Assembly: GCF_007197995.1 (NCBI RefSeq)
Contig: NZ_VKKH01000006.1
Location: forward strand, 62,001 to 126,000
DNA length: 64,000 nt
Reading direction: 5' to 3'
DNA from: Aliiglaciecola sp. M165
GTDB taxonomy: Bacteria > Pseudomonadota > Gammaproteobacteria > Enterobacterales > Alteromonadaceae
Shown here: positions 44,897-52,894 of the stretch, one piece after another
Numbering within the stretch: the stretch's first letter is position 1
How the letters are laid out: every line of letters starts with the position of its first letter
Program-made: the position numbers and the translations under genes
Notes under the pieces: model-generated
Database searches by the model: none
What the model saw: only the letters and a program-made list of their open reading frames with translations
Told to the model about the DNA's origin: nothing

Positions 44897-46405
44897 ATGG
44901 CAGCAATTGGTATAGATTACGGCACGTCAAATTCTGAGGCCGTATATTTCGATGGGCAACAACATCATTTTATTAAACTTGATCCGCTGCAAGATCAGTC
45001 GAATAAGATTCGTTCGTCTGTCTTTATTTACTATGAAGATGATTTACCGCTGCCACCGACTGAGGTAATAGAAAATAAAGTCTTGCACATCCAACGAGCG
45101 ATTACCGATCAGATAGAAAAAGCCAAACAAAGTTACTACGAAGCGCAGGACCCGAGAGAACAGCGGATTTACAGTGACAAAATCGATGATTTGCGTGCCG
45201 AATTGCATAACAAACCTGCACTGCAACGCAGAGCTATCCAAATACTGTTAAAAGACTTAACGGTGCAAGATCTATCCCTTCAGCAACTAGTCGAAACCGG
45301 TAAATTTGCGTTTGGTGAAGAGGGTTTTAAACGTTACTTAAAAACACCAGAAAAAGGCCGTCTGATCTATTCGCCGAAGAATTTTTTGGGGGCAAGTTTA
45401 GTTGCAGGCCAACAACAAGCTTTTGTTGGCATGATAGCCAAACAACTAGAATATTTTCGGATCAGCGCGCAAAATCAGTTGAACCTTCCTGTTGATACCG
45501 CAGTGATTGGTCGACCTGTCAAATTTCATGGAACCCGGGGTGATGCGGGTAATAATCAAGCCATCGATATCATGACACGTGCGGCGCAAATGGCTGGTTT
45601 TAGTCAGGTTCAATTTCTAGAAGAACCAATTGCTGCAGCGTATAAAATAGAACGTTCGTTAGATAAAGATACCAACGTGCTAGTCGTCGATATTGGTGGG
45701 GGAACAACCGATATTTGCTGCATAAAACTTTCCCCTCAAAAAGTGAGTAACCTTGATCGGCAGCAAGACGTATTGTCCGTTACAGGTACGCGTTTGGGCG
45801 GAATGGAGTGTGACAAAAACCTGATTGTTAAGTCCATTGCACCAACCATGGGGCAAGGGCTGCAAATGCAAAATGGTCTGCCAGTACCGCCAACGTACTT
45901 TACTGACATGTGTGCGGTGGACAACATTCCAAAGTTAAATCAGTTTTTCTCCGAGGAATACGGGCTCGAAATTGCTCAAACTATGTCTATTGTCAAAGAG
46001 CCAAAATTATTACAGCGACTGTTAGTTGTTCAAGAAGAAAAACTGTCTGCGCGTTTAGTCAATTCATCACGCTTGGCCAAAGAGTTGCTTTCCAGCAAAA
46101 ACGCTATCATCTTACCTTTGCATTATATCGAAGCTGAATACGAAGTGAGTATCAACAATGACGATCTGAATCGTTCCATGCAATCATGGTTAAGACGGGT
46201 TAAGCGTCTCGTTAGCGAGTGTTTGGAAAAAAGCTCGCAGCCTCCAGAACTGCTTTTTATTACAGGTGGCATGAGTTTGTCTCCGATAGTTAAAAAAGAG
46301 CTGCAAGAGGTAATGTTGTCGGACTTGCCTGTTATCGAAGGCGATGCATTTAATTCGGTTTGCGAAGGATTAGCGATCCGAGCTTTTAATCTGGACAACC
46401 GTTAA
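44897..46405 (+). CDS. Hsp70-like chaperone (YegD family)
   Basis: 502 residues, shorter than DnaK. The ATPase phosphate loops are present: GIDYGTSNSE at the N-terminus, LVVDIGGGTTDI near 265, and LFITGGMSLSPIV near 450 (adenosine motif). The EEPIAAAYKIERS motif near 240 is the Hsp70 EEPxAA signature. There is no peptide-binding domain comparable to DnaK. YegD proteins are poorly understood. Tail-to-tail with the solute-binding gene, 16 bp apart. Confidence 0.9.
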   Translation: MAAIGIDYGTSNSEAVYFDGQQHHFIKLDPLQDQSNKIRSSVFIYYEDDLPLPPTEVIENKVLHIQRAITDQIEKAKQSYYEAQDPREQRIYSDKIDDLRAELHNKPALQRRAIQILLKDLTVQDLSLQQLVETGKFAFGEEGFKRYLKTPEKGRLIYSPKNFLGASLVAGQQQAFVGMIAKQLEYFRISAQNQLNLPVDTAVIGRPVKFHGTRGDAGNNQAIDIMTRAAQMAGFSQVQFLEEPIAAAYKIERSLDKDTNVLVVDIGGGTTDICCIKLSPQKVSNLDRQQDVLSVTGTRLGGMECDKNLIVKSIAPTMGQGLQMQNGLPVPPTYFTDMCAVDNIPKLNQFFSEEYGLEIAQTMSIVKEPKLLQRLLVVQEEKLSARLVNSSRLAKELLSSKNAIILPLHYIEAEYEVSINNDDLNRSMQSWLRRVKRLVSECLEKSSQPPELLFITGGMSLSPIVKKELQEVMLSDLPVIEGDAFNSVCEGLAIRAFNLDNR

Positions 46406-46421
46406 TTTACTGCCAATTTAT

Positions 46422-47315
46422 CTATTGGGGGGAGCGCTTGAACCAATCGGCAGACAACCAATATCGCGGATCCTTTATCGGGGTGTCGAGGGGAAGCCAA
46501 GGATTTTTCAGTTCTATAAATGTCGAAGATTGAAAGCGGTGCAAAGGGAAAATATGCGCAGTGTAAGAATGTTGCTGCATAAATGCTAAAAGCTCACCGT
46601 CGTCAATCATTTTCTCAAGTCCGTCTTCAACCCATTTTGCCAGCTTTTCATTTTGTTTGGTGGTAAAAAAATAGATGGTAAAAGGATAGTGCAGAATTAA
46701 TCCATCGTAGACCTTAAAGCTTGGGAATTTTGCCTTCCATTGTTTTACTTCAGCCGGCGCTTCATGAAACCCTCTAGGAAAATAATCACATCGGCCTTTG
46801 CCTAAATGCTCATAAAGGTTTTCGTGGATTGAAGTAGATAGGACATTGAGCCCAGCAGCTTTTAGAATCTTTGTATCAGGCCAATGTGTGCCTTGACATG
46901 CCATCAGTTGACGCAAACCCGAAAGGGAATTGATTGCGGTAAATTTGTCTCGATCTTGTTCGTTAATAATAAATCGTCGAAAGCCCATCAAACCCATGTG
47001 TAGCGGGATTCGAATTGCTCTGAAATGCTTTTCTTTGTCGATGTCTGTACCTATCCAAAGCAAATCCAAGGTGCCTTTTTCAAGTTCTTTTAGCGCTCGC
47101 GCCTGATTCATCGAAACCGTAGGGACAATGTTGGGAACTGTTCTACCATCAGCGCCTTTGGATAGCGCCAACTTAGCCAGCTCAACATAAAATTGATTTC
47201 CGATATCTTGTTTTGAAAACGCCGCTGTTACACGAATATCTACACGAACATCGTTGCCATTTGCTTGTATAGATGCACAAAGTAAACAAAACAATAAAAG
47301 AAACAGACGCAACAA
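46422..47315 (-). CDS. Periplasmic solute-binding protein (SBP_bac_3-like)
   Basis: 297 residues with a signal peptide (FLLLFCLLCASIQA). Two-lobed binding-protein fold: GTLDLLWIGT near residue 83, GRCDYFPRGFHE near 178, and LHYPFTIYFFTTK near 210. No ABC-transporter genes lie beside it, so it may be an orphan sensor or substrate-scavenging protein. Ligand unknown; amino acids are the commonest in the family. Confidence 0.83.
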   Translation of the reverse strand: MLRLFLLLFCLLCASIQANGNDVRVDIRVTAAFSKQDIGNQFYVELAKLALSKGADGRTVPNIVPTVSMNQARALKELEKGTLDLLWIGTDIDKEKHFRAIRIPLHMGLMGFRRFIINEQDRDKFTAINSLSGLRQLMACQGTHWPDTKILKAAGLNVLSTSIHENLYEHLGKGRCDYFPRGFHEAPAEVKQWKAKFPSFKVYDGLILHYPFTIYFFTTKQNEKLAKWVEDGLEKMIDDGELLAFMQQHSYTAHIFPLHRFQSSTFIELKNPWLPLDTPIKDPRYWLSADWFKRSPQ

Positions 47316-47581
47316 ACCTAATGCTCTGAGTTATTCCACACTATCAAAGTGTATGCGAGCCTATTCACAATGCAAATTTAAATTGCATTAAATTATGAAA
47401 GTTAACTATCTGAATCTATTAATAAAAAAATAGCAACTGTCGGTTAATTTAACCCTACACTTTTTAGTCAGGGTCGCGGTTACGGCGCGGTCTTCAAGAA
47501 ACGTGTTGATTAATATGTGCTCATTGAGTTCTCACATTGCAGGCTCTATGCTTAAGCGGTATTCAATATTGGACTGATTTT

Positions 47582-48385
47582 ATGTGTCGTTGTTTTCTGT
47601 ACCGGTTTAGTTTCGTAGTATTCATGTACGTCTTTTTATGCACCTCGGTTTTAGCAACGGACGGCACTAAACGTTTTGCATTGGTCATTGGCAATCAAAG
47701 TTATCAAGCCGCGCCTTTGAAGCATGCGTTGAACGACGCCCGTTCGATCGCTGTGGCGTTGCGCGATGCTGGCTTTGAAGTCACAACCTTGATTGACGCG
47801 AATGGCGAAAAGCTTAAACAGGGTGTTACAGCCTTTTATGATGGCCTAAGGGCGCACCCTCTCGCTAAAAGACTAGCGGTGATTTACTATGCAGGACACG
47901 CTATTCAGATTAATCATGTCAATTACCTGATCCCGCTGGATATTAATTTTGAGAGCCAGGACGACTTTTTTACGCAGTTGTATAACCTGACTGATTTATT
48001 CACTCACATGCAACAAGATCCAGCGTTGCAAAACGTTGTAATTCTTGATGCTTGTCGGAACAATCCCTTTGAACAAAACACACAGATTCTCAGCTCCCGA
48101 GGACTTGCACCCGTTGATGCGCCTCCTGGCACGCTAATCGCGTTTGCGACAGAGCCTGGCGGTATTGCCTCCGATGGACGCAGTAAAAATGGCGTCTACA
48201 CTAAACATCTATTGCGTTATATCGGTAATAGCTTGCCAGTTGAAGAGGTTTTTAAAAAAGTGCGCTCAGGCGTTGCTAGAGAAACGCAAAACCGCCAAGT
48301 TCCATGGGAGCACTCTTCACTGTTAAGTGAAGTCTACTTCAGTGCACCTAAAAATAAAGATATGCCCGACATTGTGGTTTTTTGA
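47582..48385 (+). CDS. Exported caspase-like (peptidase C14) protein
   Basis: 267 residues from the ATG at 47582 (MCRCFLYRFS); an upstream ATG at 47537 is less likely. A hydrophobic signal or anchor (FVVFMYVFLCTSVLA) precedes the p20-type fold: RFALVIGNQSYQ start, catalytic H106 in IYYAGHA and C158 in VILDACRNNP. Length is that of a single caspase domain, so no effector partner is fused. Such secreted metacaspase-like proteins cleave after basic residues in known cases; the target here is unknown. It is convergent with an outer-membrane protein gene, 6 bp apart. Confidence 0.87.
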   Translation: MCRCFLYRFSFVVFMYVFLCTSVLATDGTKRFALVIGNQSYQAAPLKHALNDARSIAVALRDAGFEVTTLIDANGEKLKQGVTAFYDGLRAHPLAKRLAVIYYAGHAIQINHVNYLIPLDINFESQDDFFTQLYNLTDLFTHMQQDPALQNVVILDACRNNPFEQNTQILSSRGLAPVDAPPGTLIAFATEPGGIASDGRSKNGVYTKHLLRYIGNSLPVEEVFKKVRSGVARETQNRQVPWEHSSLLSEVYFSAPKNKDMPDIVVF

Positions 48386-48391
48386 GCATTT

Positions 48392-49186
48392 TTAAAAAAC
48401 GTAGGCTACCCCAACGTGCAATGATGTGAAGGTTTCGTCAATGTCTTTAAACCTGGTGCCTTGGTAATCTATGTCTTGTTGGTAGTCATTTAGTTTTAAA
48501 CGGGTTTGGAACAGCAAGTTACTGGAAATCGGCATGGTCCAACTGACACTGTAGCTGAGACCTTTGGTGTCTCCGGTGACGTTGCCGGTAATATCATCAA
48601 ATTCGATGACTTCATCACTCTCACCTTCCTCGTCTTCATCATCAGTATTGGCTGAAAAATTGTTTGTGGCGCTCAAGTCAGCGTAAGCAACGGAAATATT
48701 TAGGCTTCCAGCATTTTCAAAACGCCAGCCGTAACTAACACCGATGAAAGGGCCGGATTGTTTGTAGCTTTCGTCCGTTACCATTAATTCATCGTCATCT
48801 TCGCTGTCTCGGGGAGTAAACTGAATGGACGTTTTGCCATATTTGTAACCAGCAAAAAGTGTCCAATGCTGAGTTGCGCGATACCCTACGGTGAAATCAT
48901 AATCATCTCTAGAGGCTTTACCAACGTCTTCCTCTTCGGAGATATCGGCATCTTGAAGGGTCGATTGTAAATTTGCGGAAATCTGCCAATTACCAGAGGT
49001 CAGTGCGATTGGCACTGATACACTGGGAAAGCTGATATTATGATCGAGTTTTTCATCAAACGAAAAATCGCTATATCCAAACGACACCCCGGTTACTACT
49101 CTTAAATCGTCAGGAAATCCGTCGGCCCAACTCAAATGACACAGCAATATAGTCGCAATTCCCGCGAGATATTTAAGCTTAAGCAT
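48392..49186 (-). CDS. Outer-membrane beta-barrel protein, unknown
   Basis: 264 residues from the ATG at 49186 (MLKLKYLAGIATILLCHL), chosen because the signal peptide starts there. After the signal peptide the protein consists of alternating beta strands ending in the aromatic signature HVGVAYVF, as in outer-membrane barrels. It has a strongly acidic loop (TDDEDEEGESDE) and several Asp/Glu turns, suggesting cation interaction. No family recognised; convergent with the exported caspase gene. Confidence 0.75.
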   Translation of the reverse strand: MLKLKYLAGIATILLCHLSWADGFPDDLRVVTGVSFGYSDFSFDEKLDHNISFPSVSVPIALTSGNWQISANLQSTLQDADISEEEDVGKASRDDYDFTVGYRATQHWTLFAGYKYGKTSIQFTPRDSEDDDELMVTDESYKQSGPFIGVSYGWRFENAGSLNISVAYADLSATNNFSANTDDEDEEGESDEVIEFDDITGNVTGDTKGLSYSVSWTMPISSNLLFQTRLKLNDYQQDIDYQGTRFKDIDETFTSLHVGVAYVF

Positions 49187-49267
49187 ATATTTTTCCTTAA
49201 TTTTATTTGAATCGACAGGACTTAGACTAGTATTATCGACAGCACATATCAAAGTTAAGGAAGATGC

Positions 49268-49480
49268 ATGAATATAAAATCAGCCAAAACTCACTTACTG
49301 ACGATATTCAGTTTACTGCTATTTTCATGGGGAATAGCCGGCTGCCAATCGACTGAAGAGACTCAGGAGGCACCAGAATGTCGTGCTGAGGTACCTGAAA
49401 ATTGCGAGGCTGCTACAGGTGATGACAGAGGATACGACCCTTGCTTAGTCAACAAAAATCTGCCCGTATGTAAAACCTGA
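49268..49480 (+). CDS. Small Cys-rich lipoprotein
   Basis: 70 residues. A lipobox WGIAGCQS near residue 26 gives a mature lipoprotein of about 45 residues with four more cysteines (PECRAEVPENCEAA, YDPCLVNKNLPVCKT), enough for two disulphides. Its stop overlaps the next start (TGATG), so translation is coupled to the inner-membrane protein that follows. No family recognised. Confidence 0.75.
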   Translation: MNIKSAKTHLLTIFSLLLFSWGIAGCQSTEETQEAPECRAEVPENCEAATGDDRGYDPCLVNKNLPVCKT

Positions 49481-50037
49481 TGGACGCGCAAGAATTTAGA
49501 CTTCAGATGGCAGAGGTTGTCGGCACTTGGGTGGCGGCACTGTCTGTTGTTGTGGGCGGTATCTTTGGGGTTTTTCAATATCTTGAACACAAAGCAGCGG
49601 TGCGTGTAGACCGCACCATGGCTTTTGTGGAACGTTACCACAGCGATGGATTGCTGATGGAAGCGCGTTTAAAAATAACGGACTCGATGACGTTGCATGT
49701 GGATGCCATTAATCAGTTGCTGACAAGTCCAGACATTCAACCAGAACAATTGCCTGCTCAATACAACGCGCATATTAATAAAATTGTTGAACAAGACGAT
49801 CTTTATGGTGCCTTAGAGCAAATATTTACCTTTTATGAACAGATTTTGTTGTGTAGAGAGCTAAATCTATGTGATTCAGCTGTCGCCAAACAATTTTTTG
49901 ACGTAGACGGGTTAGCCTTTATTCGCACTTTTTATCCGTATATCTGCCGTATTCGGCAGCAGTGGAATAATCCAAGTAAATTTGACCGGGTATTAAGCTT
50001 TTATGTGCCAAAGAGCGGCGATATTTGCCAAGTTTAA
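49480..50037 (+). CDS. Membrane-anchored helical protein (DUF4760-like), unknown
   Basis: 185 residues, single N-terminal transmembrane helix (VVGTWVAALSVVVGGIFGVFQYL, residues about 13-36) then a cytoplasmic alpha-helical domain (VDRTMAFVERYHSDGLLMEA, LEQIFTFYEQILLCREL). The arrangement recalls DUF4760-type membrane proteins, but this was judged by eye. It is coupled to the Cys-rich lipoprotein by a TGATG overlap, so the two probably act together. A hairpin terminator follows. Confidence 0.72.
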   Translation: MDAQEFRLQMAEVVGTWVAALSVVVGGIFGVFQYLEHKAAVRVDRTMAFVERYHSDGLLMEARLKITDSMTLHVDAINQLLTSPDIQPEQLPAQYNAHINKIVEQDDLYGALEQIFTFYEQILLCRELNLCDSAVAKQFFDVDGLAFIRTFYPYICRIRQQWNNPSKFDRVLSFYVPKSGDICQV

Positions 50038-50051
50038 ATTGGCGTAATAAA

Positions 50052-50077
50052 AACCTTTGCTATTTAAATCAAAGGTT
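50052..50077. terminator. Hairpin between convergent genes near 50.06 kb
   Basis: Perfect 8-bp stem AACCTTTG-10 nt AT-rich loop-CAAAGGTT, 14 bp after the membrane protein stop and overlapping the stop codon of the opposite-strand cytochrome-like gene at 50076. Confidence 0.6.
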
Positions 50078-50585
50078 AACGGTTTACTCGGTGACAGTTA
50101 GTGCACCCACCTGAAACCTTTGCTGCAAGGAAATATCGAGGCTGTTGCAATGAGGCGGCTACACGAGCTTCTCCGACAGTTTTAACGAAGTCACGCATGT
50201 AATCTTGTAAAAATGGGTGATTAGCGCCAGCATCACCGGCTTGCAGTTTGGTGGCTATCCCTTCAATGCTTCTAAGTGTTTCTACAACCCGTTGCCGGTG
50301 TTGTTCAGTGCGACTGCTACTTTGCTCTGGTTCATCTGCTAATTGAAATTCAAGGGTTCGCATCAGCGCTCCAAGTTGAGACATGTCGGATCGCAATTGC
50401 TCGGGTTCAACATAGTTAAAATCTGGCGGGTAGGTGACTTTTCTGACCGATTCCGCAAATTGGCTGCTGCAGGCAGTCAAAAAGCTTGCACCGCAAATTA
50501 ACAAGAAGAGTGCAATGGTTATGCGCCCTAGGTGAACCTTGGTTTTTGTAAGTGCTGCAAACGTCCTTGTGAAGAAGGCACTCAC
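50076..50585 (-). CDS. Monohaem c-type cytochrome lipoprotein
   Basis: 169 residues. A signal peptide ends in lipobox LTAC (FLTACSSQ), so it is an anchored periplasmic lipoprotein. The single haem motif CTNCH is at the extreme C-terminus (GGCTNCHRVNR), preceded by a helical domain (LRTLEFQLADE, VVETLRSIEGIATKLQAGDA), the arrangement of cytochrome c' and cytochrome c-prime-like proteins. The partner electron carrier is unknown. Its start overlaps the DUF465 stop by 4 bp. Confidence 0.85.
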   Translation of the reverse strand: MSAFFTRTFAALTKTKVHLGRITIALFLLICGASFLTACSSQFAESVRKVTYPPDFNYVEPEQLRSDMSQLGALMRTLEFQLADEPEQSSSRTEQHRQRVVETLRSIEGIATKLQAGDAGANHPFLQDYMRDFVKTVGEARVAASLQQPRYFLAAKVSGGCTNCHRVNR

Positions 50586-50833
50586 AGTGCTTTCTCTGTT
50601 TTTTGGATCAAACGATACAATTGATCTTTCAGTGAGATTCGTTGATTTTTTAACGTTTCTAAGTATTCATCAGACACAGGATTGTTTTTTTCTTCAATTT
50701 GATGCACTTCATTTTCTATTTCGTGATATTGATCAAATAGTTTTGCAAAGTGCAGGTCATTCATTTTCAAATGGCGGATCGTGTGATGGTGCTCAGGAAA
50801 ATCATTCACTAACGTATGTTTTTCAAATTGCAT
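50582..50833 (-). CDS. DUF465 family protein (YdcH-like)
   Basis: 83 residues from the ATG at 50833 (MQFEKHTLVNDFPEHHHTI), which gives the usual YdcH/DUF465 length; longer upstream starts add unrelated sequence. The family pattern is seen as HLKMNDLHFAKLFDQYHEIENEV, and RISLKDQLYRLI near the end. Small helical protein of unknown function, translationally coupled to the cytochrome-like gene (4-bp overlap). Confidence 0.87.
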   Translation of the reverse strand: MQFEKHTLVNDFPEHHHTIRHLKMNDLHFAKLFDQYHEIENEVHQIEEKNNPVSDEYLETLKNQRISLKDQLYRLIQKTEKAL

Positions 50834-51000
50834 TGTTGCAGGCCTTTTAAGCTTATTATGGAAATCCAGGCCATTATCATCCTGATTAGCGCTAGCAATA
50901 TTGATCCAAATCATGCTTAAGCTGCATATCGAAGTTAATAAACCCAATCGAGGATTGGGGTTAAATACAAAAGCATTGTCGAAAAAGGCGCTAACCAATA

Positions 51001-51345
51001 GTGAATAAAACAACAAAAAAGCTCGAAAAGAATGTTATCAAAGCGCTGACACAAGCCTGTGAATCTTGCAAAGAGTTTGTCACTGGGTTTGATTGGTTAA
51101 CCCATACTGCTGATTATTCTGATTTTCCAGCAAGCTTGCACATTACATGTGTGTTTGACTCCGAGGATGCTAAAGTAGCGGCAACCGTTAGTCAGCATGC
51201 TTCAATGATGAGTGAGATTGAAAACCACTTGGCTAATTATGGAGTAACGTTAAAAAAGATTGAGCGACATGTAAGTTTTGATTCAGAACAGGCTTGTACG
51301 CGCGAACACGGCGGAAATTGGCAGCTTCGTTTAGCCCAGCATTAA
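51001..51345 (+). CDS. Hypothetical protein, 114 residues
   Basis: Starts at a GTG (MNKTTKKLEKNVIKALTQ). Soluble protein with no signal peptide; residues 50-95 (ITCVFDSEDAKVAATV, SEIENHLANYGVTLKK) suggest a small alpha/beta fold. It ends in CTREHGGNWQLRLAQH. It is divergent from the DUF465 gene. No family recognised; the start is supported only by the divergent spacing, so confidence is moderate. Confidence 0.65.
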   Translation: MNKTTKKLEKNVIKALTQACESCKEFVTGFDWLTHTADYSDFPASLHITCVFDSEDAKVAATVSQHASMMSEIENHLANYGVTLKKIERHVSFDSEQACTREHGGNWQLRLAQH

Positions 51346-51498
51346 TCGCTTTATTTCATCGCAAAACGGGTTTAATCATTCATCTGAACTTACGTCTAGT
51401 TCGTCTTCTTTAACTATAAAATGAGACGCTACAATGCCTATAATTATTGCCGTGCATTGTTTTTTATCTTTGTGGGCACTTTACAATGAGGTATCTAG

Positions 51499-52029
51499 AT
51501 GATCAGAGCGTTTTTTGCTTTTGCATTAATTTTATTTGTTGCGGCCTGTACAAATACTGACTGGCGCACTGCCAGCAGAGAGCCCGCAGGCATTGCCCCC
51601 GATCCGCAAGTAGACAAACGTGCAATTATTGAAGTGTACGCGGCTGATGCGTTTAGCTGGCGAGGCTGGTTTGCTGTACATACTTGGATCGCGATCAAAC
51701 CACAAAATGACACACAGTACAGCGTTTATGAAGTCGTTGGGTGGCGGGTTGACAATGGTTTACCCGCTCTACGCGAATACAAAACAGCCTCTCCAGATAG
51801 ATACTGGTATGGCGCTAAACCTGAAAAAGTTTTATCGGTAACCGGCGAAAAAGCCCAGGAACTGATCCCCAAGGTCACAAACGCTATCAGTCGTTACCCC
51901 TGGGCCAATGAATACACGCTGTTTCCTGGCCCTAACAGCAATACCTTTCCTGCCTGGGTAGGCAAGCAAGTCCCGGAACTCGGGTTGGATATGCCTTTTC
52001 GCGCCATCGGCAGCGGTTACGCAGACTAA
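51499..52029 (+). CDS. DUF3750 family lipoprotein
   Basis: 176 residues with a lipobox FVAACTN near residue 16. The DUF3750 core is clear (FAVHTWIAIKPQN, YEVVGWRV, YPWANEYTLFPGPNSNTF, PAWVGKQVPEL). The family is widespread in proteobacteria with no known function. The hairpin at 52055-52076 separates it from the flavodoxin gene. Confidence 0.85.
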   Translation: MIRAFFAFALILFVAACTNTDWRTASREPAGIAPDPQVDKRAIIEVYAADAFSWRGWFAVHTWIAIKPQNDTQYSVYEVVGWRVDNGLPALREYKTASPDRYWYGAKPEKVLSVTGEKAQELIPKVTNAISRYPWANEYTLFPGPNSNTFPAWVGKQVPELGLDMPFRAIGSGYAD

Positions 52030-52054
52030 TATTCAAAATCTGAAAAAAACTATT

Positions 52055-52076
52055 TACCTCAAGTAATCTTGAGGTA
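52055..52076. terminator. Hairpin after the DUF3750 gene
   Basis: Perfect 9-bp stem TACCTCAAG-TAAT-CTTGAGGTA. It lies 25 bp after the DUF3750 stop and 40 bp before the flavodoxin-like start. No T-run follows on the plus strand, so it may instead be an operator. Confidence 0.45.
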
Positions 52077-52115
52077 TTAAGCTAGGTGTCACTTTTATAT
52101 GGAAAGGAGAAAATT

Positions 52116-52661
52116 GTGGCACGAATTGGGTTTGTTTATTTTAGTGGTACTGATTCAACAGCAAAACTGGTAGAAGAGGCCGCACGGGTGGTCGCCAACG
52201 ATGGTCATGACGTGTTGTGCTATCAAATTCACGGGGCAAAGATAATTGAAGGGCGATTCGTCGACTCCGAAATATTCGATGAACTCAATACATGTCAGGT
52301 AATTGTTTTTGCTTCGCCTACTTACATGGGCGGGCCCAGCGCTCAGTTTAAAGCCTTTGCTGACGCGACCAGTGATTTTTGGTCTGATCAACCCTGGTCA
52401 GGCAAAATCGCCGCGGGGATCACCAGTGGAAGTGCTCCCAATGGTGATCAAAGCTCAACCATCCATTATTTTCAAACACTAGCTACTCAACATGGCATGT
52501 TGTGGGTGGGGCTGGATGTGGCACACTGCAATCTGCAACCTGCAATCAATCGATTGGGTCATCAAGGAGGAGTTGTTGCGCACTGTGTCGATGGACAGCT
52601 GAGTCAATTAGACGTAAATTCTGCTATCAGTCTCGCAACACGAATTTCCAAACTGGTTTAA
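52116..52661 (+). CDS. Flavodoxin-fold NAD(P)H:quinone oxidoreductase-like protein
   Basis: 181 residues from a GTG at 52116 (ARIGFVYFSGTDSTAKLVEE) with AAGGAGA 5 bases upstream; a longer frame upstream lacks these features. Flavodoxin-fold motifs of the WrbA-like kind: FSGTDSTAKLVEEAA (phosphate loop), ASPTYMGGPSAQFKAFAD, and GLDVAHCNLQPAINRLG. WrbA proteins reduce quinones with NAD(P)H and resist oxidative stress; the WrbA helical insert is not obvious. MITE copy B begins within 4 bases of the stop. Confidence 0.83.
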   Translation: MARIGFVYFSGTDSTAKLVEEAARVVANDGHDVLCYQIHGAKIIEGRFVDSEIFDELNTCQVIVFASPTYMGGPSAQFKAFADATSDFWSDQPWSGKIAAGITSGSAPNGDQSSTIHYFQTLATQHGMLWVGLDVAHCNLQPAINRLGHQGGVVAHCVDGQLSQLDVNSAISLATRISKLV

Positions 52662-52664
52662 TTT

Positions 52665-52894
52665 AACCCCAATTCTGGATAAGAAATGTCGGAATAGTTT
52701 AGTTTTTAAAGCTTTATCAATGGCATAGAAGCTATCGTCATTTTGATATTGGTTTTTTAAAGGTAAGCGCCGTGATTTATTCCCTTATCAAGGCGAGAAT
52801 TATGTTGTCTAGTCACTCCAAACACATTATGAACAACGAAGATAGGGGGATAAATAGCGGTGCTTACAGGCGTTGCTTATCCGGGATTGGGGTT
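52665..52894. mobile_element. 230-bp MITE, copy B
   Basis: 230 bp with 19-bp termini AACCCCAATTCTGGATAAG (left) and, inverted, AACCCCAATCCCGGATAAG (right), flanked by AATTT on both sides (possible 5-bp target duplication). Same family and exactly the same length as copy A at 26422-26651. It fills the gap between convergent genes: the flavodoxin stop adjoins its left end, and the last three bases of the serine hydrolase stop codon overlap its right end. Confidence 0.87.

Noticed and set aside
50940-50962. Palindrome ending in GGATTGGGGTTAA, like the MITE terminus
   Set aside because: Only about 10 bases match and there is no second terminus; treated as chance.
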